From Phenylobacterium deserti (GTDB lineage Bacteria; Pseudomonadota; Alphaproteobacteria; Caulobacterales; Caulobacteraceae): DNA of 64,000 bases. Location: the NCBI GenBank assembly GCA_943332615.1, contig CALQQB010000005.1, positions 62,001 through 126,000 on the forward strand, written 5' to 3'. The notes below the pieces were generated by a model. It was not told where the DNA came from. It did no database searches and saw only the letters and a program-made list of their open reading frames with translations. The position numbers and the translations under genes were made by a program. Numbering within the stretch: position 1 is the first letter of the stretch; the number at the start of each line of letters is the position of its first letter. This document shows, in pieces, positions 24,837-34,615 of the stretch.

Positions 24837-25949
24837 CTAAAGCCCCAACCGCCCCGCCACCTCATCCCCGATCGCCAGCGACGAGGTGAGTCCGGGGCTC
24901 TCGATCCCGAACAGGGCCATCAGGCCCGGCAGCCCATGCAGGCCCTCCCCGTCCAGGCGGAAATCAGGCTGCGGTTCGCCGGGGCCGTGCAGCTTTGGCC
25001 GCACGCCGGCGTAGTCCGGGCTTAGCGATCCGTCCGGCAGGCCCGGCCAGAAGCCGCGGATGTAGCGATAGAACTCGTCGGCCGCCGCCGGATCGACCGT
25101 GTACTCCGGCGCGTCCACGAACGTCAGGTCCGGTCCGAACACCGCCTGCCCGCCCAGGTCGCGGCGGTAGTGGGTGCCCAGCGCACCCGGGATCGGCGGC
25201 GGATAGATCAGCCGGCGGAACGGGGCCTTGCCGGTCAGGCGGAAGTACATGCCCTTGCCGTAGTGGCCCCTGGGGATCAGCGCCGCCGGAAACCCCTCGA
25301 TCACCCCGGCCACGCCCTGCGCCGACAACCCCGGCGCAGTGACCAGATAGCGGCAGGTCAGCACCGTGGGCTCCGCCCCGCCGGCCCGCACCTCGAACCC
25401 GCCGCCCTCCAGAGGCGTCGCACCTTCGAACGGCGTCGCCAGCACCACCGCGCCGCCCGCCGCCTCGATCTCCCCCTGCAGGGCGAGCATGAAGGCGTGG
25501 CTTTCCAGAACCCCGCTCTCCGACGACAGCAGCGCGCCTTCGCAGCGCAGCTCCGGCTCCAGCGCCAGCGCCTGCGCCTTGGTCAGCCGCTCCATCCCCT
25601 CGACGTCGTTGACCAGCGCCTGCTGGTAGATGGCCTCCAGCCGTTCGACCTGGTCGGCTTCCTCGGCCACCACCAGCTTGCCGCAGCGGTCGTACTCCAC
25701 ATGGTGGCTGTCGCAGAAGGCGTACATCCGCCGCCGCCCCTCGACGCACAGCCGCGCTTTCAAGGACCCCGTCGGATAATAGAGCCCGCCGTGGATCACC
25801 TCGGAATTGCGCGACGAGACGCCCTGGCCGATGGCTACGTCGCGCTCCAGCACCGCCACGACCAGGCCGCGTTTGCTGAGCGCATGGCCGCAGGCCAGCC
25901 CCACGACCCCCGCCCCCACGACCACCCCGTCGAAATCGAACTCCGTCAT
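24837..25949 (-). CDS. FAD-dependent oxidoreductase, L-2-hydroxyglutarate oxidase-like
   Basis: A 370-residue DAO-fold flavoprotein with the dinucleotide motif G-A-G-V-V-G-L-A-C-G at residues 12-21 and the family signature S-S-R-N-S-E-V-I-H-G-G-L-Y-Y-P near residue 45-60. This signature is seen in LhgO/L2HGDH and related enzymes that oxidise 2-hydroxy acids. The C-terminal G-I-E-S-P-G-L-T-S-S-L-A-I-G motif is intact. The substrate is likely a hydroxy acid. Confidence 0.85.
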   Translation of the reverse strand: MTEFDFDGVVVGAGVVGLACGHALSKRGLVVAVLERDVAIGQGVSSRNSEVIHGGLYYPTGSLKARLCVEGRRRMYAFCDSHHVEYDRCGKLVVAEEADQVERLEAIYQQALVNDVEGMERLTKAQALALEPELRCEGALLSSESGVLESHAFMLALQGEIEAAGGAVVLATPFEGATPLEGGGFEVRAGGAEPTVLTCRYLVTAPGLSAQGVAGVIEGFPAALIPRGHYGKGMYFRLTGKAPFRRLIYPPPIPGALGTHYRRDLGGQAVFGPDLTFVDAPEYTVDPAAADEFYRYIRGFWPGLPDGSLSPDYAGVRPKLHGPGEPQPDFRLDGEGLHGLPGLMALFGIESPGLTSSLAIGDEVAGRLGL

Positions 25950-26030
25950 GGCCCTGCCCTAACGTTCGCCGCCACGCTTGAAAAGCATCGGTGCTAGAAC
26001 TTGGCGGCGACCAGCAGGAAGGACGGCGGA

Positions 26031-27320
26031 ATGATGGTGAAGGATATCCACGGCCACGCGCTCAGCGGCGCGAGCCCTGCCGCCGCCGGGCACTACCAGC
26101 AAGCCCTCGACGCCTACCACCGCTATGGCGGCCAGCCGATGAAGCATCTCTCCCGGGCGCTGGCCGACAGCCCGGAGTTCGTCATGGCCCACCTGCTGCA
26201 GGCCTACATGACCGGCGTCGGGACCGACCCGCCCACCCAGGCCATGGGTCAGGCCGCCCTGGCCGCCGCCCGCGACCTGCCCGCCGCCCCCCGCGAACAG
26301 GCTCACCGCGCCGCCGCCGAAGCCCTGCTGGGCGGGCGAACCCGCGCCGCCGGCCGCATCCTCGAAGACATCGCCATCGACCACCCCTGCGACCTCGTGG
26401 CGCTGCAGGCCGGCCAGCTGGTCGACTTCCTCATTGGCGACGCGCGCATGCTGCGCGACCGCATCGCCCGGTCGCTGCCGGCCTGGTCCGAGGGCATGCC
26501 GAACCACCATGCGCTGCTGGCCATGCACGCCTTCGGCCTGGAGGAGACCGGCGACTACGACCGCGCCGAAGCTGCCGGCCGCCGCGCCCTCGAACTGGAG
26601 CCGCGCAACGGCTGGGCGCAGCACGCTGTCGCCCATGTGTACGAAATGCAGGACCGACGCGCTGAGGGCGTCGCCTGGATGCGCGGCAATCCCGGAGCCT
26701 GGAGCGGCGACAGCTTCTTCGCCATCCACAACGCCTGGCACCTGGCCCTCTTCCACCTGGGCCTGGACCAGATCGACCAGGTCCTGGCGCTCTACGACGG
26801 CCCGATCTACGGCGAAGCCTCCACCATGCCCTTCGACATGGACGACGCCGCCGCCCTGCTCTGGCGGCTGGCGCTGCGCGGCGTCGACGTCGGCGTCCGC
26901 TGGCGATCCCTCGCCGAGGCCTATGCCGCCCAGCCCCGCGGTCTCTCTGCTTTCGACGACATGCACGCGACGATGGCCCTGGTTGGCGCGGGGCGCGACG
27001 CCGAAGCGGAAGCTGCGCTGAGCGCCATGGCGATCGCCGTGGAAGGCCCTGGCGATAACGCCGCTGTCACCCGCGACATCGGGCTGCCGGCAGCCCGGGC
27101 GATCCTGGCCTTCGGCCGCGGCCGCGACGCCGAGGCCATCGACCTGCTGCGCGGCGTCCGCAACGACGCGGCCCGCTTCGGCGGCAGCCACGCCCAGCGC
27201 GACGTCCTCGACCTCACCCTGATCGCCGCCGCCCGCCGCGGTGGTGAGACCGCCCTGGAAAGGGCGCTGCTGGCGGAACGGGCAGCGGCTAGTCCGGTCC
27301 ACTTGCGACGCTTTTACTGA
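26031..27320 (+). CDS. Tetratricopeptide-repeat protein, TTC38-like
   Basis: A 429-residue helical-repeat protein of the TTC38 family (tetratricopeptide repeat protein 38), with H-H-A-L-L-A-M-H-A-F-G-L-E-E and Q-H-A-V-A-H-V-Y-E-M motifs at about 160-215. There is no signal peptide, so it is cytosolic. Function unknown in bacteria. The start at 26031 follows AAGGA by 8 bases; a TTG at 26001 gives a longer, unsupported form. Confidence 0.82.
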   Translation: MMVKDIHGHALSGASPAAAGHYQQALDAYHRYGGQPMKHLSRALADSPEFVMAHLLQAYMTGVGTDPPTQAMGQAALAAARDLPAAPREQAHRAAAEALLGGRTRAAGRILEDIAIDHPCDLVALQAGQLVDFLIGDARMLRDRIARSLPAWSEGMPNHHALLAMHAFGLEETGDYDRAEAAGRRALELEPRNGWAQHAVAHVYEMQDRRAEGVAWMRGNPGAWSGDSFFAIHNAWHLALFHLGLDQIDQVLALYDGPIYGEASTMPFDMDDAAALLWRLALRGVDVGVRWRSLAEAYAAQPRGLSAFDDMHATMALVGAGRDAEAEAALSAMAIAVEGPGDNAAVTRDIGLPAARAILAFGRGRDAEAIDLLRGVRNDAARFGGSHAQRDVLDLTLIAAARRGGETALERALLAERAAASPVHLRRFY

Positions 27321-27366
27321 CCGGCATACGACTGTAGCGTCGCGGCGAACTCTCGGGAGGATGAAC

Positions 27367-28545
27367 ATGCGCAAGGTATTTGGGCTGGCAGCAGCGCTCG
27401 CGGTGCTCGCCGCCGCAGCCCAGGCTCAGGTTCCCCTAGACCCGGGCTCTCACGCCGGGATCGCCTCGATCCTGACATGGAAGGCCGAGCAGCAGGCGAC
27501 CGGCTACCGCACCATCGAGACGATCTTCAAGACCCACACGATCCGGAGAGGCAAGGCGGTTCATCCGCTGCCCGTCGCGCCCCGCCAGATCGACCCCACC
27601 TTCACCTACGACGGCAAGACCTGGACAGTGGACCAGTACATGGCCGCATACCGTGTCTCCGGCGTCCTGGTGCTCAAGGACGGCAAGATACTCCTCGAGA
27701 AATATGCCCTGGGGCGGAAACCCACCGACCGCTGGACCTCCTTCTCGGTCGCCAAGTCGGTCACCTCCACCCTGGTCGGCGCGGCCATCCAGGACGGCTA
27801 CATCAAGGACATCAACGACCCGGTCACCCGCTACATTCCCGACCTGAAGGGCTCGGCCTACGAGGGCGTCAGCGTCCGCCAGATGCTGATGATGAGCTCC
27901 GGCGTGAAGTGGAACGAGGACTACGTCGATCCCAATTCCGACGTGGCCCTGGCCGGCGGCTCGGTGACCGAGCCCGGGATCAACCCGATGGTCAGCTACC
28001 TGCGCAAGCTGCCCCGCGCCAACCCGCCCGGCGCGATCTTCAACTACAACACCGGCGAGACCGACCTGGTCGGCGTCCTGGTCTCCAAGGCTACGGGCAA
28101 GACCCTGGCGGCCTATGCCTCGGAGAAGCTTTGGAAATCCTACGGCATGGAGCAGGACGCCATCTGGATGACCGATTCGGGCGATCAGGAGCGCGGCGGC
28201 TGCTGCATCTCCATGACGCTGCGCGACTACGGCCGCGTCGGCCAGTTCATCCTCGATGGCGGCAGGGCGGGCGGCAAGCAGGTGATTCCGCCCTGGTGGA
28301 TCGGCCAGGCCACCACTGCCCAGACCACCAGCAACATACCCGCCGGATACGGCTACTTCTGGTGGATGCGCCCCAATGGCGCCTACGAAGCCGTCGGCAT
28401 CTTTGGCCAGTCGATCAGCACCTTCCGCGACGATCGGGTCATCGTGGTCGTGAACTCGGCCTGGCCGGCCGCAACGGGACGGGAGCTTTCTATGGCGCGG
28501 GCGGCCTTCATCAATGCGGCCCGCACGGCGGCGAAGGGGCGTTAG
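27367..28545 (+). CDS. Secreted serine hydrolase, class C beta-lactamase family
   Basis: A 392-residue protein with a signal peptide ending A-A-A-Q-A-Q and the penicillin-binding fold: catalytic S-V-A-K (SxxK) and Y-N-T (YxN). Such proteins include esterases, 6-aminohexanoate-dimer hydrolases and beta-lactamases; the W-N-E-D-Y and W-W-M-R-P-N motifs favour the hydrolase/esterase branch. The ATG at 27367 has GGGAGG 6 bases upstream; the ATG at 27361 has no room for a ribosome site. Confidence 0.85.
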   Translation: MRKVFGLAAALAVLAAAAQAQVPLDPGSHAGIASILTWKAEQQATGYRTIETIFKTHTIRRGKAVHPLPVAPRQIDPTFTYDGKTWTVDQYMAAYRVSGVLVLKDGKILLEKYALGRKPTDRWTSFSVAKSVTSTLVGAAIQDGYIKDINDPVTRYIPDLKGSAYEGVSVRQMLMMSSGVKWNEDYVDPNSDVALAGGSVTEPGINPMVSYLRKLPRANPPGAIFNYNTGETDLVGVLVSKATGKTLAAYASEKLWKSYGMEQDAIWMTDSGDQERGGCCISMTLRDYGRVGQFILDGGRAGGKQVIPPWWIGQATTAQTTSNIPAGYGYFWWMRPNGAYEAVGIFGQSISTFRDDRVIVVVNSAWPAATGRELSMARAAFINAARTAAKGR

Positions 28546-28766
28546 GCCGCAGCCTGCCCCACGCTGGCCCCGCGCCACCGGAACACCTCCAGCGGCATCT
28601 CGCGCTCGGCCGGGTCACGCTCGCCGCCGACCCAGACGTGGCCCGCCGCCACCTTGGTGACGCGGTAGATCGGCATGCCGCCGGCGTCCACGGAGAGCAG
28701 GTCGCCCACCGCCACCGGCTCGGCGGCCGTGGGGTCCAGGAGCATCCAATCGACAGAACGAAACAT
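28542..28766 (-). CDS. Small hypothetical protein (74 aa)
   Basis: A 74-residue beta-rich protein (start M-F-R-S-V-D-W-M-L-L-D-P) with host-like codons. It overlaps the convergent serine hydrolase gene by 4 bases. No family recognised. Confidence 0.6.
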   Translation of the reverse strand: MFRSVDWMLLDPTAAEPVAVGDLLSVDAGGMPIYRVTKVAAGHVWVGGERDPAEREMPLEVFRWRGASVGQAAA

Positions 28767-28921
28767 CTTGACCTTCGCTTGATCCAGGGCCGGACGCCTG
28801 TCCGACCGTGGCTGAAGGATGATCTATCGCCGCTGAGCGTGGCCTGAGCTTGGCCGTCAGGCGCCGTTCATGTGCAGAAGCCGTGCAAGAGGGCTGGACC
28901 CGGGTGGCCTCCGGGGTGTTC

Positions 28922-29380
28922 ATGCGGGCGATGATGCGACCGTTCCTGATCCCCGCGCTGCTCACCGCCGCGCTGTTCGCCGCTCCCGCAACCGCCGCGC
29001 CGACCGTAACGCCCCTGCCGCCCACCGCCATGGAGAAGGCCGGCTGGACACTGGTGACCGGCAGCGAGGACGTCTACGTCTACATGCGCGTGGCGGAAAA
29101 GGCGGCGGCCGGGCTGCGTCGTGTCTGGACGGCCTACGACAGCGCCGCCCCCCGCGACCGGGACGGCTTCACCTTCCGCTCTGTGCGCAGCCTGGGCGAG
29201 TTCGACTGCAAACGGAACCTGACCCGGGTGGTGGACGAAACCTACCACGACGCCCCGGCGCTCACAGGCAAGTCGTGGAAGTCGCCGAAGTTCATCCCCA
29301 CGCCCTGGGCCAAACCCGACCCCGGCTCGGTGGGCGCGTTCCGTATGGCCTTCGCCTGCCGCGCGCTCAGCGAGACCTGA
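28922..29380 (+). CDS. Secreted hypothetical protein, surface-adhesin E-like
   Basis: A 152-residue protein with a signal peptide (M-R-A-M-M-R-P-F-L-I ... A-A-P-A-T-A-A). The mature part reads W-T-L-V-T-G-S-E-D-V-Y-V-Y, then a D-C-x(3-6)-R pattern and a final F-A-C, as in the 'surface-adhesin protein E-like' domain. The two cysteines probably form a disulfide in the periplasm. ATG 28922 gives the best signal peptide, though 28931 is possible. Confidence 0.65.
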   Translation: MRAMMRPFLIPALLTAALFAAPATAAPTVTPLPPTAMEKAGWTLVTGSEDVYVYMRVAEKAAAGLRRVWTAYDSAAPRDRDGFTFRSVRSLGEFDCKRNLTRVVDETYHDAPALTGKSWKSPKFIPTPWAKPDPGSVGAFRMAFACRALSET

Positions 29381-29416
29381 GCGGGCCCCACATTGCCGCC
29401 GTGGCGCGCCGAACCC

Positions 29417-30625
29417 TCAGCTCGACTGCGTCGTGTCCGGCAACCCCAGGATCCGCTTGGAGATGATGTTGTTCTGAATCTCCGACGAGCCACCGTAGAT
29501 CGACATCGCCTTGCCGAACAGCCAGCCGCGCACCGTCTCCAGCTCCTCGGCTGCGAACGCCTCGCCCTCCCAGCCCAGGCCCTGCTGGCCATAGATTTCC
29601 AGGGTCAGCTCCGCCCGGGTCTGGGCCACCGAGGTCGCCGAATTCTTCAGCACCGAGGCGGCGCTGCCGGGGTTGTTGCTGCCCTTGGCCTCCGCGACCG
29701 CCCGGGCCAGCGTCAGCCCGTGGACCCTGGCGTCCATCAGGTGTTTCGACAGCCGCGTCCGCAGGTCGGTGTCCGCCAGTCGCCCGTGCTCGTCGACGCC
29801 GACATAGGTCTTGGCGATATCCTGCAGCGGCGTCTGCCGCCCGCCCATGCCGCCGGCCCCGGTCTGGCTGGCCCGCTCGTGCTGCAGCAGGCGCTTGCCC
29901 ACCGTCCAGCCCACATTCAGCTGCCCCAGCAAGGCGTCGCGCGGCACCTTGGCCTCGGTGAAGAAGGTCTCGCAGAACGGAGACGCCCCGGCGATCAGCG
30001 GGATCGGCCGCACGTCGATCTCCGGCTGGTGCATGTCGATCAGCATGAAGGAGATGCCCTCGTGCTTCTTCGCCGAGGGGTCGGTCCGCACCAACGCCCC
30101 GCACCAGTCCGAATACTGCGCCCCGCTCGTCCAGATTTTCGACCCGTCGATGGTCCAGCCGTCGCCGTTGTCCACGGCCTTGGTCTGCAACGACGCCAGG
30201 TCCGACCCAGCGTTGGGCTCGGAATAGCCGACACACCACTGCACATCGCCGCGCACGATCGGGGGCAGGTGTTTCTTCTTCTGCTCTTCGGTGCCGTAGT
30301 CCATGATCGTCGGGCCGATCATGGTGATGCCCATGCCGAACATCAGTGGGTTGAAGGCGCCGATGCGGCCCATCTCCTGCTGCAGCACCCGGGCCTGGGC
30401 GTTGGAGAGCCCGCCACCGCCGTACTCCGCCGGCCACATGGGCGTGGCCCAGCCCTTGGCGCCGATGGCCTTGCGCCAGACCATCAGGTCCGGATCGTTC
30501 AGCCGCACCTCGCCGCTGGCCAGGTGCGCCTTGCCCTTCAGCGCGGCCGGGAAATTGGCCTCCAGCCAGGTGCGGGCTTCCTGACGGAAACCTTCCAGCT
30601 CGGTGTCGGCGCCGAAGTCGGCCAT
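29417..30625 (-). CDS. Acyl-CoA dehydrogenase
   Basis: A 402-residue flavoprotein with the FAD-binding C-V-G-Y-S-E-P-N-A-G-S-D-L-A-S and I-W-T-S-G-A segments and the C-terminal I-Y-G-G-S-S-E-I-Q-N-N-I-I motif. This long-form subgroup oxidises acyl-CoA or steroid-side-chain CoA esters. The start at 30625 was chosen because the family begins M-x-D-F; the upstream extension to 30721 is low quality. Monocistronic in the window. Confidence 0.9.
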   Translation of the reverse strand: MADFGADTELEGFRQEARTWLEANFPAALKGKAHLASGEVRLNDPDLMVWRKAIGAKGWATPMWPAEYGGGGLSNAQARVLQQEMGRIGAFNPLMFGMGITMIGPTIMDYGTEEQKKKHLPPIVRGDVQWCVGYSEPNAGSDLASLQTKAVDNGDGWTIDGSKIWTSGAQYSDWCGALVRTDPSAKKHEGISFMLIDMHQPEIDVRPIPLIAGASPFCETFFTEAKVPRDALLGQLNVGWTVGKRLLQHERASQTGAGGMGGRQTPLQDIAKTYVGVDEHGRLADTDLRTRLSKHLMDARVHGLTLARAVAEAKGSNNPGSAASVLKNSATSVAQTRAELTLEIYGQQGLGWEGEAFAAEELETVRGWLFGKAMSIYGGSSEIQNNIISKRILGLPDTTQSS

Positions 30626-30723
30626 GATCGTGTCCTCGTGGGTCGCAAGTGTTGTGGGTCGCAATTGTTCGCGGCAGCTTAGCGTGGATGACGCCACGGG
30701 AGTGAAGCGTCTATGGGACACCC

Positions 30724-31401
30724 ATGAACCCTTGGATCCATCTCGACACCGCCCAGATCCCCGGCGGCGGCCAGCTCAAGCTCATGCAGCGCGGCCAGGA
30801 CTACTCGATCATGTCCGGCGTGATCGAGCTGATGAACAGCCGCCTCTACGGCTCGGAGATGGCCTTGGCCAATCTCGCCTGGGCCAAGCTGGCCGGCGGC
30901 CCGCCCAAGGCGCCGCGCATGCTGATCGGCGGCCTGGGCATGGGCTTCACCCTGCGCGCGGCCCTAGCCGCCCTGCCCAAGGACGCCAAGATCACCGTCG
31001 CCGAACTGGTCCCCGAGGTGATCGCCTGGGCCCGCGGCCCGCTGGCTGGCCTGTACGGCGACAGTCTCGCCGACCCGCGCGCCAAGGTCATCCGGACCGA
31101 CGTCGTCGATCTGCTGCGCGCCGCCAACCCGCCCTACGACCTCATCCTGATGGACGTCGACAACGGCCCCGATGCGCTGGGCCGCGATATGAACGATGAT
31201 CTGTACAATATGCCCGGCCTCTCCCTCACCCGCCGCGCGATCCGCACGGGCGGCATCCTGGCGGTCTGGTCCGCCGGCCCCGACGCGCCGTTCGCCAGCC
31301 GCCTGCGCCGCAGCGGCTTCGCCGTCGAGGAGCACCGCGTGGGGGCCAGCCCGTCGGGCAAGGGGCCAAGGCATGTGATCTGGGTGTGTGTGGCGAAGTA
31401 G
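30724..31401 (+). CDS. Spermidine-synthase-like methyltransferase-fold protein
   Basis: A 225-residue Rossmann protein with motif I L-I-G-G-L-G-M-G-F-T and V-A-E-L-V-P-E-V-I at about 65-95, then I-L-M-D-V-D-N-G-P-D-A. It resembles spermidine synthases but lacks their N-terminal domain, so transfer of an aminopropyl group is not certain. It starts 98 bases from the divergent acyl-CoA dehydrogenase gene. Confidence 0.75.
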   Translation: MNPWIHLDTAQIPGGGQLKLMQRGQDYSIMSGVIELMNSRLYGSEMALANLAWAKLAGGPPKAPRMLIGGLGMGFTLRAALAALPKDAKITVAELVPEVIAWARGPLAGLYGDSLADPRAKVIRTDVVDLLRAANPPYDLILMDVDNGPDALGRDMNDDLYNMPGLSLTRRAIRTGGILAVWSAGPDAPFASRLRRSGFAVEEHRVGASPSGKGPRHVIWVCVAK

Positions 31402-31548
31402 GTAGAGCCGGTCGCCGACGGCCGTGCACGGCGCTCGGAACGCCCTATGCGATAGGCCCGCGCCGCAACCCAACGCAGGAGGGGTGGATCGAAAGACCCC
31501 TGCGGCGCGTTGCGAATTCAGTGACCTGCGGGCGCTGAGGGGTTGAGC

Positions 31549-31713
31549 ATGGAAAAGTCGTTCGGCAAGTTCATCCACCACCAAAACGTGGAGAACTACA
31601 ATCGGCTGCTGCGGGAGACGCCAGACGCCACCCGTCGACAAACCCTCATGACCCTCCTGGCCGAAGAGGCCGCCGCAGGGAGAGAGCAGGGCTGGCTTCC
31701 GTTGCGGTCCTAG
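31549..31713 (+). CDS. Small hypothetical protein (54 aa)
   Basis: A 54-residue protein beginning M-E-K-S-F-G-K-F-I-H and ending in W-L-P-L-R-S, with a central helix (L-L-A-E-E-A-A-A). GAGG lies about 8 bases before the ATG. It is rich in charged residues and resembles short alphaproteobacterial proteins whose role is unknown. Confidence 0.65.
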   Translation: MEKSFGKFIHHQNVENYNRLLRETPDATRRQTLMTLLAEEAAAGREQGWLPLRS

Positions 31714-31856
31714 ACCATTCGTCGCCGAAGTTGGTTCAGGATCAGCGCGACGAAGGGTCTATTTCTAGGCAAGGGTCTTGAGCGATCGGCGGTTCAAGTG
31801 AACCGTTGAACGCTCCAGGCTTCCACAACCCGACCCGGGCAGTCCGCTACACCCAT

Positions 31857-32552
31857 CTAACCCAGCCCCCGCACCCACGCCGGCAGTTCGGAAATGCTCC
31901 CCAGTTGCGCATAGCGATCATGCACCTCTGGAGCCTCGGCCACCTCGTGGGCCCAGGTGATGTGGTAGGGGACGTAGGCGGCCCAGGCTCCTGCCTCGAG
32001 GGCGGGCAGGATGTCGGAACGTAGGGAGTTGCCGACCATCACCGCCTCGGCCGCGCCGGTGCCGTGGCGCTCGAACACCCGGACATAGGTCGAGGCGTCC
32101 TTCTCGCTGACGATCTCCACGGCGGCGAAAAGGTCGCCCAGGCCCGAGGCCGCCAGCTTCTGTTCCTGGTGCAGCAGGTCGCCCTTGGTGATCAGCACCA
32201 GGCGGTAGTGCTCCGCGAGCTCAGCCAGGGCCTGGTCGACGCCCGGCAGCGGCTCCACCGGCTCCTGCAGCATCTCGCGGCCCGCGGCCAGGATGTCGGC
32301 GATCAGCCGGCCCGGCGGGTTGTTGAAGGTGAGTTCCATGGCCGTCTCGATCATGGACAGGGTGAAGCCCTTCACCCCGTAGCCATAGAGCCGCAGGTTG
32401 CGCCGCTCCACCTCGGCCAGCTTGGCGTTCGTGGCCTCGTGCGAGGCGAAGTCCGCCAGCATCTCGCGCAGGCGATCCTGCGTCAGGCGAAAGATCGTCT
32501 CGTTGTGCCAGAGGGTGTCATCGGCATCGAGGCCGACCGTTGTGATGCGCAT
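31857..32552 (-). CDS. HAD-superfamily hydrolase
   Basis: A 231-residue phosphatase-fold protein with motif I D-A-D-D-T-L-W (nucleophile D9), motif II L-I-T-K-G-D (T) and motif IV G-N-S-L-R-S-D. The cap domain is helical (type I). Substrate unknown. Confidence 0.87.
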   Translation of the reverse strand: MRITTVGLDADDTLWHNETIFRLTQDRLREMLADFASHEATNAKLAEVERRNLRLYGYGVKGFTLSMIETAMELTFNNPPGRLIADILAAGREMLQEPVEPLPGVDQALAELAEHYRLVLITKGDLLHQEQKLAASGLGDLFAAVEIVSEKDASTYVRVFERHGTGAAEAVMVGNSLRSDILPALEAGAWAAYVPYHITWAHEVAEAPEVHDRYAQLGSISELPAWVRGLG

Positions 32553-32586
32553 GGGCCGGCCTCTTAGCCGAGGCGGCCGCCCATCT

Positions 32587-32832
32587 CTAGGCCGCGCAGG
32601 CCTTGTGAGGCTTGGTCACCCGCTCTGTTGACGCCGGAAAGCGCGCCAGGGCCGCCGCCGGCCGGATCGGGCGGTCGACCAGATTGCCCGCACAGTTCGG
32701 GCAGGCGCCGCCCAGTCGGGTCTCTGCGCACGCGACGCAGAAGGTGCATTCGAAGGTGCAGATGCGGGCGTCGGGGCTGTCGGCCGGCAGGTCGCGGTCA
32801 CAGCATTCGCAGTTGGGTCGCAGGGCAAGCAT
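32587..32832 (-). CDS. DUF1272 cysteine-rich protein
   Basis: An 81-residue protein with C-E-C-C, C-T-F-E-C-T-F-C, C-A and C-P-N-C pairs, giving nine cysteines in 50 residues: a two-metal zinc-ribbon, as in DUF1272. No catalytic role is known. Start 32832 opens directly on the domain (M-L-A-L-R-P-N-C). Confidence 0.8.
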   Translation of the reverse strand: MLALRPNCECCDRDLPADSPDARICTFECTFCVACAETRLGGACPNCAGNLVDRPIRPAAALARFPASTERVTKPHKACAA

Positions 32833-32894
32833 GGAGGCTTTGTCTCGTGGAACCGGCCCGGCTGAAATGCCGAAGCCCCCTCGTTTTCCGCCAC

Positions 32895-33329
32895 CTACTC
32901 CCCAAACCCCGCACCAGGATCGGCGATCGGCTCCAGCCGCAGGAGCCGCGAGTCCGCGACCCCGGCTGTCCTGTGCTTGACCAACTCGCGGTATTCGGGG
33001 TCGCGGACCATGGCGATGAACGCCACCGAGGTCGGATATTCTGCGATGAAGGCCAGGTCCCAGGCCTCCGCGCCGGGCCCGGTCACCATCACCTGCGGCT
33101 TGCCCGCCCAGACCTGGCGACCGCCGACCCGGCTGAAGATGTGGGCCGTCGTCCGGCCGTAGGCGCGATAGGCGTCGAGGCCGCTCAAGTCCCTGCCGTG
33201 GTCGGGGTGGTCGGCTGGGTACTCGGCTTTCGGTTTCAGCTTCACCAGGTTCAGCATCTGGATCGGCTGGTCGCGCGGCAGGCCCTTGAAGACCTCCCAG
33301 GCCTCGCGATCGGGGTCGATGTAGGCCAT
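32895..33329 (-). CDS. DUF1330 family protein
   Basis: A 144-residue ferredoxin-fold protein with Q-M-L-N-L-V-K-L near the start and the central Y-A-Y-G-R-T-type and F-I-A-E-Y-P motifs of DUF1330 (dimeric alpha-beta barrel). Function unknown. It is divergent from carA. Confidence 0.82.
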   Translation of the reverse strand: MAYIDPDREAWEVFKGLPRDQPIQMLNLVKLKPKAEYPADHPDHGRDLSGLDAYRAYGRTTAHIFSRVGGRQVWAGKPQVMVTGPGAEAWDLAFIAEYPTSVAFIAMVRDPEYRELVKHRTAGVADSRLLRLEPIADPGAGFGE

Positions 33330-33405
33330 AGGGTCCTCCAGCCGAATTGACCGGGCCAGTAGGACTCACTACCTAGCCGCCGGTTTGCCCACAAGGAGCT
33401 CCACC

Positions 33406-34575
33406 ATGAGCCGTGATCTGCTGCCTGGCGTTACCGGCGTTCTGGTGCTGGCCAATGGGACCGTCCTGCAGGGGATCGGCGTCGGCGCTGTTGGCGAAAC
33501 GGTGGGTGAAGTTTGCTTCAACACCGCCATGACCGGCTACCAGGAGATCCTCACCGATCCGTCCTACATGGCCCAGATCGTGGCCTTCACCTTCCCGCAC
33601 ATCGGCAATGTCGGGACCAATGTCATGGACATCGAGCAGATGTCCGGCTCGGCGGAGACCGCCGCCCGGGGGGCGATCTTCCGCGACTTGCCGACGCCGC
33701 CGGCCAGCTGGCGCTCGGATATCGACCTGCCGACCTGGATGGCCCGGCGCGGCGTGATCGGCCTCTGCGGCATCGACACACGGGCGCTGACCCGCACGAT
33801 CCGCGAGCATGGCATGCCGCACGGCGTCATCGCCCACAGCCCGGACGGCCAGTTCGATCTAGACGCCCTGACAAGGCGGGCCAAGGCCTGGGCGGGGCTG
33901 GAGGGGCTGGACCTCGCCAAGGACGCCTCATGCCTGCAGCCATTCGTCTACGACGAGGGCCTTTGGTCCTGGCCGGAGGGCTACGCCGAGCCCGCGTCGA
34001 CCCCGAAGTACGAGGTGGTGGTCGTGGACTACGGCGTGAAGCGCAACATCCTGCGCGCCCTGACCTCGGTGGGCGCCCGCGTCACCGTGGTGCCGGCCGA
34101 TACCTCGGCCGAGGCGATCCTGGCGCGCAACCCGGACGGCGTGCTGCTGTCCAACGGACCGGGCGACCCGGCGGCGACCGGCATCTACTCCGTGCCGGAA
34201 ATCAAGAAGCTGGTGGACAGCGGCAAGCCGGTGTTCGGCATCTGCCTGGGCCACCAGATGCTGGCGCTGGCGCTGGGCGCGAGCACCGTAAAGATGGACC
34301 AGGGCCACCACGGCGCGAACCACCCGGTGAAGGACCTGACCACCGGCAAGGTCGAGATCGTTTCGATGAACCACGGCTTCACCGTCGACCGCGCCACCCT
34401 GCCCGAAGCGCTGACCGAAACCCACGTCTCGCTTTTCGACGGCACCAACGCCGGCCTGGCCCTGAAGAACCGCCCGGTCTTCTCCATCCAGCACCACCCC
34501 GAAGCGTCACCCGGGCCGACGGACAGCTTGTATCTGTTCGAGAGATTCGCGGGCCTGATGGACGCAGCGAAGTAA
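33406..34575 (+). CDS. carA: Carbamoyl-phosphate synthase small subunit
   Basis: A 389-residue glutaminase subunit with N-terminal CPSase domain ([12 protein letters not shown]) and class I amidotransferase domain: catalytic C280 in F-G-I-C-L-G-H-Q and H-H-P-E-A-S-P. It supplies ammonia to CarB for arginine and pyrimidine synthesis. AAGGAG precedes ATG 33406 by 8 bases. Unlike the usual carAB operon, carB lies 2.8 kb away. Confidence 0.96.
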   Translation: MSRDLLPGVTGVLVLANGTVLQGIGVGAVGETVGEVCFNTAMTGYQEILTDPSYMAQIVAFTFPHIGNVGTNVMDIEQMSGSAETAARGAIFRDLPTPPASWRSDIDLPTWMARRGVIGLCGIDTRALTRTIREHGMPHGVIAHSPDGQFDLDALTRRAKAWAGLEGLDLAKDASCLQPFVYDEGLWSWPEGYAEPASTPKYEVVVVDYGVKRNILRALTSVGARVTVVPADTSAEAILARNPDGVLLSNGPGDPAATGIYSVPEIKKLVDSGKPVFGICLGHQMLALALGASTVKMDQGHHGANHPVKDLTTGKVEIVSMNHGFTVDRATLPEALTETHVSLFDGTNAGLALKNRPVFSIQHHPEASPGPTDSLYLFERFAGLMDAAK

Positions 34576-34582
34576 GCGCAGC

Positions 34583-34606
34583 GGGGGCCGGCCTGTGGCC
34601 AGCCCC
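34583..34606. terminator. Hairpin between carA and the fasciclin gene
   Basis: GGGGGCCGGCC and GGCCAGCCCCC pair around a 3-base loop with one mismatch, between convergent genes. No strong T-run on either strand. Confidence 0.5.
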
Positions 34607-34615
34607 CTATTAGCC